12,485 bases of DNA from Spirosomataceae bacterium (GTDB lineage: Bacteria; Bacteroidota; Bacteroidia; Cytophagales; Spirosomataceae), in assembly GCA_025455795.1 (NCBI GenBank), contig JALOLW010000226.1, forward strand, positions 1 through 12,485, read 5' to 3'. The position numbers and the translations under genes were made by a program. Below are positions 1 to 6,210 of this stretch, piece by piece. Each line of letters opens with the position of its first letter. The stretch's first letter is position 1. The notes below the pieces were generated by a model. That model had not been told where the DNA came from and did no database searches. It saw only the letters and a list, made by a program, of their open reading frames with translations.

Positions 1-1
1 T

Positions 2-802
2 GAAACTTTTGTCGTCTCTGTCGAAAATCACATCGCACAAGTCACCTTCAACCGCCCCGACCGCGCCAATGCCCTCAACCAAAAAGCTTGGGACGAAATC
101 CAAACTATTTTTGAGGACTTAGACGACAACGACGAGGTGCGCGTCATCGTGCTAAAAGGCGAAGGGAAGCATTTTTGTGCGGGCATAGATTTGTCGCTGT
201 TGATGGATATTTCGCAGTTCAACCAAAAATGCGAAGGGCGCAAACGTGAGCGGCTTCGGAAGCGGATTTTTGAGCTTCAAGCCCCCATCAATGCCATCGA
301 AAATTGTAGCAAACCCGTCATTGCGGCTATTCACGGCGGCTGTATCGGTGGAGCGGTGGACATCGTGAGTGCCTGCGATATGCGCTACTGCACCGACGAT
401 GCTTATTTTACCATCCGAGAAATAGACATGGGCATGGTAGCCGACTTGGGTACGCTCCAACGTCTTCCCAAAATCATTGCGTCGGGTATTGCAAGGGAAA
501 TGGCCTACACTGGTCGCAATGTATTTGGACCCGAAGCAGAACGCATTGGCCTCGTTAATCGCAGTCACATAGACCACGAAAATATGATGCTCGAAGTGAT
601 GCACACAGCCAAGACAATTGCGGGCAAATCGCCGTTGTCTATCAGAGGAACGAAGGCTATCCTCAATCACACCCGCGACCATTCGGTGGCCGACGGCCTC
701 GACTACATGGCCACTTGGAATGCCGCTATGCTGCTTTCGGATGATTTGATGGAGGCATTTCAAGCCAAAATGCAAAAAAGAGAAGGGGTATTTGGGAATT
801 AG
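2..802 (+). CDS. Crotonase-family protein, probable ECH1-like dienoyl-CoA isomerase (5' end missing)
   Basis: The frame is open from the first complete codon at position 2, so the start lies just upstream; 266 residues are visible and probably only a few are missing, since bacterial crotonases run to about 260-280. The fragment opens with the typical strand pattern ending in FNRPDRANALN. The CoA/oxyanion-hole segments HFCAGID (from about residue 57) and HGGCIGGAVD (residues 111-120) follow. The region after them closely resembles mammalian ECH1, delta3,5-delta2,4-dienoyl-CoA isomerase: ACDMRYCTDDAYF, then REIDMGMVADLGTLQRLP, then RDHSVADGLDYMATWNAAML. The three acidic residues used by ECH1 correspond to Asp120 (codon 359-361), Glu140 (419-421) and Asp148 (443-445), all present. 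Such enzymes shift double bonds during beta-oxidation of unsaturated fatty acids in the cytoplasm. The crotonase fold is near certain. Isomerase rather than hydratase is an inference from the motif match recalled from memory. The gene converges on the lipoprotein gene downstream. Confidence 0.88.
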   Translation, partial: ETFVVSVENHIAQVTFNRPDRANALNQKAWDEIQTIFEDLDDNDEVRVIVLKGEGKHFCAGIDLSLLMDISQFNQKCEGRKRERLRKRIFELQAPINAIENCSKPVIAAIHGGCIGGAVDIVSACDMRYCTDDAYFTIREIDMGMVADLGTLQRLPKIIASGIAREMAYTGRNVFGPEAERIGLVNRSHIDHENMMLEVMHTAKTIAGKSPLSIRGTKAILNHTRDHSVADGLDYMATWNAAMLLSDDLMEAFQAKMQKREGVFGN

Positions 803-805
803 GCC

Positions 806-853
806 AACGCCGCAAGGGTTTGAAACGCCCGACGGCCAGTCCCTTGCGGCGTT
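806..853. terminator. Perfect 13-bp inverted repeat between convergent genes, possible bidirectional terminator
   Basis: AACGCCGCAAGGG (806-818) is exactly complementary to CCCTTGCGGCGTT (841-853), with a 22-base loop that contains a small GCC/GGC inner pairing. It fills the 58-base gap between the stop of the crotonase gene and the stop of the convergent lipoprotein gene, the usual place for a shared terminator. Neither flank has a T tract, so it is not a canonical intrinsic terminator. It could act as a transcript 3'-end stabiliser or belong to a dispersed palindromic repeat family. The palindrome is certain; the terminator role is inferred from position. Confidence 0.5.
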
Positions 854-860
854 AGATGGA

Positions 861-1751
861 TTACTTTCTCGGATAAAAGTGAAGGTTGATAAAAGGAGCT
901 GACCGACGTTCACTCAACGTAAAATAGCCTTTGCCTTCGCGGTCGAATGTAACAGCCTCGCCTTGTGGTTCAGGCGTGTAGGGCAGGTTTTTGGCGGGTG
1001 CTTGGCGTAGCACCTCACCTATTGATTGCTCGGGCGTACGCTTCCAATAGTAAATGCCCGTGTAGCCCCGTACAATAATTTCTCGCCCCGTCACTGATAC
1101 TGCCCCGCCCGTCAAATCCCCCCCAATAGTCATTTCACCTACTTTCTCGGCGGTAGTGACTACGTTGGGGTCGGTAGATTGAGGATAACGCAAACGATAA
1201 ATGTGGCCCTTGGGAGTCCACTTGGTCACAATGAAAATATCGCGGGTGAGGGGGTCAAGCAGCAGCACTTCCGCGTCAAACGAGCCATCAGGATAACGAA
1301 ACCGAATCTGGTCGAAACTCGTGACTTGGGTATTGAGGTTGGCAGGTTCAACAAAACGATAGATATTTTTGACATCTTCGAGACTGCTGTTGTCGCCAAT
1401 CGCCGCCAAATACACGTAAGATTCGTTGGCTTGCGGCCCCGGTCCTACGGCCATATCTTCCCAATCATAGCTGTTGAAGGGCATTTTGATGCTGCCCATG
1501 ATAGCACCCTGGCGATTGAGCAGGTACAAGTTTTCGACCGAACCCCAATCTTCATGCGCCCAAATCATGCCTGGTTGTTTTTGGCTATCGGCGATGCCCG
1601 AACACTCATTGAGAATATTGTCGGGCTGAACACGAGTAAGAGTAGGTGTACCAAACTCATCGCTCAATTCTTCGCTTACCGCTACTGGGTCTTTGGGTTT
1701 GCAGGTAGAAAACAACAAACTGATTATCAATAACACGGATGCAGTTTTCAT
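861..1751 (-). CDS. Predicted lipoprotein, uncharacterised beta-propeller-like family
   Basis: The 296-residue protein begins with a short export signal (MKTASVLLIISLLFSTC). A lipidation Cys at residue 17 is likely, although Thr at -1 is a poor fit to the strict lipobox; Bacteroidota lipoboxes are looser. The mature part contains NECSGIADS (48-56), IWAHEDWG (63-70), YDWEDMAVG (95-103), AAIGDN (116-121) and IYRFVEP (130-136). This ordered pattern recurs in a family of uncharacterised exported proteins whose short beta-strand repeats suggest a propeller fold. No catalytic residues can be named and I do not assign a function. The start follows the LamG/OmpA gene by only 34 bases on the same strand, so the two may be cotranscribed. 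No separate promoter match was found in that gap. Lipoprotein status is likely; the fold is inferred. Confidence 0.75.
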   Translation of the reverse strand: MKTASVLLIISLLFSTCKPKDPVAVSEELSDEFGTPTLTRVQPDNILNECSGIADSQKQPGMIWAHEDWGSVENLYLLNRQGAIMGSIKMPFNSYDWEDMAVGPGPQANESYVYLAAIGDNSSLEDVKNIYRFVEPANLNTQVTSFDQIRFRYPDGSFDAEVLLLDPLTRDIFIVTKWTPKGHIYRLRYPQSTDPNVVTTAEKVGEMTIGGDLTGGAVSVTGREIIVRGYTGIYYWKRTPEQSIGEVLRQAPAKNLPYTPEPQGEAVTFDREGKGYFTLSERRSAPFINLHFYPRK

Positions 1752-1785
1752 GATGTAGGTGTGTATTTTGCTAATTATGGGTGGA

Positions 1786-3183
1786 CTAATATTTCTTGAT
1801 AACCAATTCTACCCTTCGATTCAGTTGTCGGGTCTCTTCGCGGTTATTGCTCGCAATAGGTCGGGTAGAGCCAAAACCTCGCCCCGTGACACGCTTTGCC
1901 TCGATGCCTTGTTTGACCAAAATCGCCTTGACCGTTTCTACCCTTTGTTTGGACAACGCCAAGTTGAGTTCAAAGTCTCCCTGGTTGTCGGTATGGCCTT
2001 GTAGCTCAATTTCTACCGTTGGGTTTTCTTTCATGAACAACGCGATTCGTTTTAATTCTAACTCCGAATCTCCCAATAATTCAGCTTTGCTCTGAACAAA
2101 TCGGATTTCTCTCAATACAAAATTTTGACCGACAGCAATAGGTTCAATCGGAAAAATATTGTTGAAAGTCAGGGCTTCCTTCATGTCTTTTGGTGAAAAA
2201 TGCAACCCCAAAGGCAAATACCCCACTGCTTCAACGATGAAATTGTATTCGGTATTGGGTTTGGGTTCAAATGAAAATTGTCCATTTTGGGTTTTGAGTC
2301 GCTGAATTTCTACCATATTGCTATCCAACACGACCATGATAGCCGTGTTGATGAGTTGCTTGTTTTTGGCGTTTTCGACTTGACCGTAAAAAATTTTGGA
2401 CGCTGGCGGCGGTGGCGCAGGGCGTGATTCAACGGGTGGTTTGGGGGCAGGGGTAGCCACTTTGGGCAGAGCTACCACTGCTGGGGCTTTGGTGGTGACG
2501 ATTTTTTCCAACGCTAAAAAATCCCGCTTTACCGCTTCGGGCGATTTGACATAATCGTACAATTTTATCATGCTCACAGCCCCCGCACTTGCTTCATCTT
2601 TGACGATGAGGTCATCAAAGAAAAAATTGAGTACTCCTTCCTCACTGATAAGTCCCTGATTGAAGCGGTCTATGAACTCAATGCGCGAGTCGCCGTCCAC
2701 GTACATTTTGAGTAAGCCCGTGTTTCCATCGCGCGACACGACCAAGTGCGTGTATTTGTTGGGGCGCACGGGGGCTTTGGTACCCAAGGCAAAGTTGTAG
2801 AAATTGAGTTTGCCATCGTAAATATAGCAGCCGTTATCGGAGCGGCGACTTTTGAAGTCAATAACGCGCTTCCAACTATCGAGCATCGTAAATCGGAAAT
2901 AAACTTCTATCGTGTAAGTTTTGCCAATAAAGCCCCCCGCCGCTCGATTGTCAAACTGTAGTCCGCAGTTTTTTTCAAAATTATAGACCGTTTGGCGGGT
3001 ATTGTTGAGTTGGGGGAGCGGTTCTTCGGCAAATCCTCCCTGCTTACCGAGGATTTTGAGCGCGGGGAGACTGCCTGAGATTTCTTCAAAGTTGTTTTGG
3101 AAATAATACACCCCTTCACGCTGCGCTACGGCGGGAATTGCCAAGAAGGTTGTTATCAAGCAAATACCAAAGGCTCGCAACAT
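1786..3183 (-). CDS. OmpA-family outer-membrane/peptidoglycan protein with N-terminal LamG-like domain
   Basis: The 465-residue protein has a clear signal peptide (about 1-20, cleavage near AVAQ). Residues about 25-225 have the character of a concanavalin-like/LamG jelly roll, with segments such as YTIEVYFRFTM, THLVVSRDGNTG and LKMYVDGDSRIEF. A Pro/Ala/Lys-rich linker follows (about 232-262), then a carboxypeptidase-regulatory-like beta domain (about 264-340: FYGQVENAKNKQLINTAI). The C-terminal OmpA domain covers about 352-465. Its GHTDN motif carries Asp399 and its SKQR segment carries Arg414, a 15-residue spacing matching the diaminopimelate-binding Asp/Arg pair of OmpA-like domains, and it ends in LNRRVELVIKKY. 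The expected role is non-covalent peptidoglycan attachment of a periplasmic or cell-surface sugar- or protein-binding domain. The LamG ligand is unknown. It has a promoter candidate just upstream (3208-3242) and is followed by the lipoprotein gene after 34 bases. Confidence 0.88.
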   Translation of the reverse strand: MLRAFGICLITTFLAIPAVAQREGVYYFQNNFEEISGSLPALKILGKQGGFAEEPLPQLNNTRQTVYNFEKNCGLQFDNRAAGGFIGKTYTIEVYFRFTMLDSWKRVIDFKSRRSDNGCYIYDGKLNFYNFALGTKAPVRPNKYTHLVVSRDGNTGLLKMYVDGDSRIEFIDRFNQGLISEEGVLNFFFDDLIVKDEASAGAVSMIKLYDYVKSPEAVKRDFLALEKIVTTKAPAVVALPKVATPAPKPPVESRPAPPPPASKIFYGQVENAKNKQLINTAIMVVLDSNMVEIQRLKTQNGQFSFEPKPNTEYNFIVEAVGYLPLGLHFSPKDMKEALTFNNIFPIEPIAVGQNFVLREIRFVQSKAELLGDSELELKRIALFMKENPTVEIELQGHTDNQGDFELNLALSKQRVETVKAILVKQGIEAKRVTGRGFGSTRPIASNNREETRQLNRRVELVIKKY

Positions 3184-3207
3184 AGTAGGGTGAGGGTAAA
3201 TTCAGGA

Positions 3208-3242
3208 CAAAAATAGCAAGTATCTGATAAATTCACAGCAAA
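3208..3242 (-). promoter_or_regulatory. Candidate Bacteroidota promoter for the LamG/OmpA gene
   Basis: Read on the minus strand, TATTTTTG (3215-3208) matches the Bacteroidota -7 consensus TAnnTTTG at all fixed positions, and TTTG (3242-3239) lies 23 bases upstream as a -33 element. That spacing is at the long end of the accepted range. The -7 element ends 25 bases before the ATG at 3183, giving a short leader. The gap to the end of corA is only 61 bases, and no terminator is seen in it, so read-through from corA is also possible. The assignment rests only on consensus matching. Confidence 0.45.
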
Positions 3243-3244
3243 GT

Positions 3245-4300
3245 TCATAGCCAACCCCGTCGCCTAAAATAAAATAACAAGCCCGCTGCTACCAGCACCA
3301 TCGCGCCCAACGTATAAAAGTACCCCTCTGGATGGCGCAGTTCGGGCATATTGTCAAAATTCATTCCATAAATACCTACAATGAGGGTCAAAGGCATAAA
3401 CAACGCCGTGTAAATCGTCAGCGTTTTCATGACGCTATTCATGCGATTGGAAAGCGTCGAATAATGTATATCAATCAAGGCCGTAAGCAACTCCCTCTGG
3501 GCATCTATGGAGTCTATGGCCTGCAAAACGTGGTCGTGTACATCTCTGAAGTACGGCAATGTGGCGGGTTGAATGAGGTCGGAATCGCCTCGTAAAATAC
3601 TATTCAACACTTCCCTAATCGGCCACACGTACTTGCGCATGAGGGTCAGCTCGCGTTTGAGGGCGTAGAGTTCATTGATAGGGTCATGGCGGGTATTTTT
3701 GAGAATTTGTTCTTCCAAATCGTCCAATTGCTCGCTTATTTTCTCCAACAAAACCAAGTAATGGTCTATCACCAAATCCATCAGGGCAAAGAGCAGATAA
3801 TCTGCCCCATTTTTACGGGTTTTGCCCACGGATGCTTTGATACGGTTCATCACGGGGTCAAAGATGTCGCCCGTGCGTTTTTCTTGAAACGAAATCAGCG
3901 CGCCTTTTTGCAACACAAAACTGACGTGTTCGGCGTCGAGTGTCACTTGCTGACGGCCTTTGAAGTGCAGCATTTTGATAACGATGAAAACGTAATCGTC
4001 AAAGTGTTCAATTTTAGCTTTTTGGCGCGTATTCATGATGTCTTCCAGTACGAGTGAGTCTATTTCGTGGATTTTGCCAATCTGCTCGATGATTTCGGGT
4101 TCGTGAATCCCGTCCACATCGAGCCAAGTCACCACCTCGTCGCGCCCTTTGACATGACATTCTTCAACCTCTGGGGTGTGTTCTCGGTGAAATTGGTCGT
4201 TGTACTCTACGATTTTCAGCACCGTGTGCCGCTCTACTTCGGGACCTATATACACAAGACTACCCGGTGATAGGCCAAATTGAGAATTTTGTGGTGCCAT
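3245..4300 (-). CDS. corA: CorA-family magnesium/cobalt transporter
   Basis: With the start at 4300 the protein has 351 residues. It has the CorA layout: an N-terminal cytosolic alpha/beta domain (about 1-165, with TWLDVDG near 58-64 and FDDYVFIVIKML near 100-111), a long helical stalk (about 170-290, rich in Glu/Leu/Arg), and two C-terminal membrane helices (about 293-312 and 327-345). The signature YGMNF (311-315) closes the first helix, followed by the external loop MPELRHPEG and a basic end RRRGWL. CorA forms pentameric inner-membrane channels that admit Mg2+ and also Co2+/Ni2+. A longer reading from an ATG at 4354 adds 18 residues (MYVVFIFVVK...), but a consensus promoter lies inside that extension, so 4300 is the better start. 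The gene is divergent from the patatin gene. An ion other than Mg2+ cannot be excluded, since the GMN motif does not settle specificity. Confidence 0.93.
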   Translation of the reverse strand: MAPQNSQFGLSPGSLVYIGPEVERHTVLKIVEYNDQFHREHTPEVEECHVKGRDEVVTWLDVDGIHEPEIIEQIGKIHEIDSLVLEDIMNTRQKAKIEHFDDYVFIVIKMLHFKGRQQVTLDAEHVSFVLQKGALISFQEKRTGDIFDPVMNRIKASVGKTRKNGADYLLFALMDLVIDHYLVLLEKISEQLDDLEEQILKNTRHDPINELYALKRELTLMRKYVWPIREVLNSILRGDSDLIQPATLPYFRDVHDHVLQAIDSIDAQRELLTALIDIHYSTLSNRMNSVMKTLTIYTALFMPLTLIVGIYGMNFDNMPELRHPEGYFYTLGAMVLVAAGLLFYFRRRGWL

Positions 4301-4332
4301 TGGCAAAAATTGGTTTACGGAAGATTTTACAA

Positions 4333-4362
4333 CAAAGATAAAAACGACGTACATTTACCAAA
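4333..4362 (-). promoter_or_regulatory. Strong candidate promoter of corA (TTTG-N18-TATCTTTG)
   Basis: On the minus strand TTTG (4362-4359) is followed after 18 bases by TATCTTTG (4340-4333), a full match to the Bacteroidota sigma factor pattern with near-ideal spacing. Transcription would begin near 4326-4328, leaving a leader of roughly 26-28 bases before the ATG at 4300. The element therefore decides the corA start against the upstream ATG at 4354. It sits in the 100-base divergent region shared with the patatin gene. For the plus strand I see only a weak TACATTTA at 4350-4357 without a suitable -33 partner. Confidence 0.62.
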
Positions 4363-4400
4363 CAGAACGGTCTAAAATTCTAAACCAACTCCCCTACTCT

Positions 4401-6134
4401 ATGAACGACTCATCTGCCAATCTTGATGCTTACCCAAAGACTCCCTTTGACGAAATAGCGTTGGCGATTTCGGGTGGGGGCTTTCGGGCGGCGACCTACG
4501 GCTTGGGTACTTTGATGTATCTGAGGCGTTTGAAATTTGATGGTAAATCACTTTTGGAACGCACCCAATTCATGTCGTCGGCGTCGGGGGGAAGTATTGC
4601 GGTCGTTTTTTATTTGTTGTCGCTTCACAAAAACGAAGATTTTGATACTTTTAAGGCTCGATTACTGGGTTTTATGAAAGGCGAACGGCTCTTGCATGAC
4701 GCCGAGCGGATTTTGGCCGACGACACCCAATGGGACAATACGCTCAAAACCCAAAACCTCATCAACGCTTTTGCCAAAGTCTATGACAATGCCCTCGAAA
4801 AAATGCGATGGGAAAGTCTTTGGGAGATTTCTAAGCGTACCCACCTCAAAGAAGTCTGCATTAATGCGACGGAGTTTCAGAGTGGATTGAGTTTTCGTTT
4901 TCAAAATTCGGCTTCTTCTCTCCACAATGTCATTGGCAATAACCTTGTCAAACTATCTCGCAACGATGCCGTCAAAAACCTTCGGATGGGCGATTTGCTG
5001 GCGGCCTCCTCTTGCTTTCCGTTGGGGTTTGAGCCAATGATATTCCCCCAAGATTTTGCTTCTGATACTGCTACCAATCAGCAACTTATGGAATCTATCA
5101 CTTTTGTAGAAGCCAATAAAGAAGCAAAAAAAGGCAGTCCGTTTGCACTCATGGATGGGGGCATCACCGACAATCAGGGGGTAGAAAGCATGATGTTGGC
5201 CTACGACCGCCGTTTTGAAAAACAAAAAAAAGACCTTGACCAAGGCCGTATTTCAAAAGTAAAGCCTTTTGATTTGATGATTGTGGCCGATGTTTCCAAC
5301 CGCATCATTCCGCCCTACAAACAGCCCAAGATTCATTTTGAAGAAAACAATAGCATTGAGCATTATGTGCGCCTTGTCAATTCGAGTCTTCAAGTGGCAA
5401 TATGGGCGGGGTTAATCACAACGGCGGCGTCGGGTTGGGGACTGCTCCGAAATAGTCCTTTTGGGTTGCTTTTCATTGTCCCTTCGGTGGTTATACTTTT
5501 TGGTTCACTTTGGCTGTACGAGCAGAAAAACAGACTATTACAGTGGTTTGACCGTAAAATCAGCGCCATTGAAGTCGTCCCCACTCCTACCCTCAAAAAA
5601 TTTTTGGCGTATTTCGGCGGACTCAAAATCACAACCCTTTCCAATCTCTTGATTACTCGTTTGGATTCGGTTTCGACGATGACGGGTGAAGTTTTTCTCA
5701 AAAGAATACGTCGCCTGATTTTTGAACAGTTCTATTCCGACAAAAGGTACGATTTTAGGCGAGTTTCCAGTTTTATCTATGCCTTGAGTAAAGGCTATCA
5801 AAAAACACCAGAGCAAGAAGAAGAGCAAGACAAAACCAAAGAATCTAAAAAATACCCTCCTTCGTCAGACATGATGGAGATAGCCGAACAAGCGCGGACG
5901 TTTGGTACTACGCTGTGGTTTGATACAAAAGCAAATGACAGTCAGATAACACTCAAACTGATGGCGACAGCGCAGTTTACACTTTGTCACTCGTTGTTGA
6001 ACTATTTTGTCGAGTTGGAAAAAGAGCGTGATTTCAAAACTTTAGCGTCCAAAGACGAATTGCTAAAACTCAAAAAACAATTGTTGGAAGATTGGGAGTC
6101 GTTCAGCATCAAGCCCTTGCAAATCAAAGAATAG
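4401..6134 (+). CDS. Patatin-like phospholipase with two internal transmembrane helices
   Basis: The 577-residue protein starts with a patatin domain: the oxyanion-hole motif SGGGFRA (24-30) and the nucleophile motif SASGGS (60-65), where Ser62 is the predicted nucleophile and Ser replaces the first Gly of G-x-S-x-G, a variant common in bacterial patatins. The catalytic DGG motif has Asp252 (codon 5154-5156, in LMDGGITDNQG). Together these give an intact Ser/Asp dyad, expected to hydrolyse acyl esters of lipids. There is no signal peptide. Two hydrophobic segments follow the catalytic domain (about 330-350 and 353-373), so it is probably anchored in the inner membrane with the catalytic part cytoplasmic. 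The C-terminal 200 residues are mainly helical and charged, with an acidic/lysine stretch near 468-486, and match nothing I recognise. No neighbouring toxin, cGAS/CD-NTase or secretion partner is visible. The gene ends at the terminator at 6148-6185. Substrate is unknown. Confidence 0.87.
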   Translation: MNDSSANLDAYPKTPFDEIALAISGGGFRAATYGLGTLMYLRRLKFDGKSLLERTQFMSSASGGSIAVVFYLLSLHKNEDFDTFKARLLGFMKGERLLHDAERILADDTQWDNTLKTQNLINAFAKVYDNALEKMRWESLWEISKRTHLKEVCINATEFQSGLSFRFQNSASSLHNVIGNNLVKLSRNDAVKNLRMGDLLAASSCFPLGFEPMIFPQDFASDTATNQQLMESITFVEANKEAKKGSPFALMDGGITDNQGVESMMLAYDRRFEKQKKDLDQGRISKVKPFDLMIVADVSNRIIPPYKQPKIHFEENNSIEHYVRLVNSSLQVAIWAGLITTAASGWGLLRNSPFGLLFIVPSVVILFGSLWLYEQKNRLLQWFDRKISAIEVVPTPTLKKFLAYFGGLKITTLSNLLITRLDSVSTMTGEVFLKRIRRLIFEQFYSDKRYDFRRVSSFIYALSKGYQKTPEQEEEQDKTKESKKYPPSSDMMEIAEQARTFGTTLWFDTKANDSQITLKLMATAQFTLCHSLLNYFVELEKERDFKTLASKDELLKLKKQLLEDWESFSIKPLQIKE

Positions 6135-6147
6135 CTACGATTGACAC

Positions 6148-6185
6148 AAAAAAAGCAGTCCAACTTCTGATTGGACTGCTTTTTT
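6148..6185. terminator. Bidirectional intrinsic terminator between convergent patatin and OmpA genes
   Basis: GCAGTCCAA (6155-6163) pairs perfectly with TTGGACTGC (6171-6179) around a 7-base loop. The stem is preceded by seven A (6148-6154) and followed by six T (6180-6185), which extend the pairing and give a U tract to transcripts from either strand. It lies 13 bases after the patatin stop and 25 bases beyond the stop of the minus-strand OmpA gene, so it can end both the patatin transcript and the long surface-protein operon. Confidence 0.9.
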
Positions 6186-6210
6186 GTGAAATTGACTTTC
6201 GGGTGTATGC

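Noticed and set aside
152..913. Long open frame on the minus strand opposite the crotonase gene
   Set aside because: Its composition does not resemble a known family, and it lies antisense to a well-supported gene and overlaps the lipoprotein gene.
4301..4354. N-terminal hydrophobic extension of CorA from ATG 4354
   Set aside because: A full-consensus promoter lies within it, and CorA proteins start in the cytosolic domain without a leading hydrophobic segment.
4350..4357. TACATTTA as a promoter for the patatin gene
   Set aside because: The last base departs from TAnnTTTG and no TTG lies at an acceptable distance upstream.
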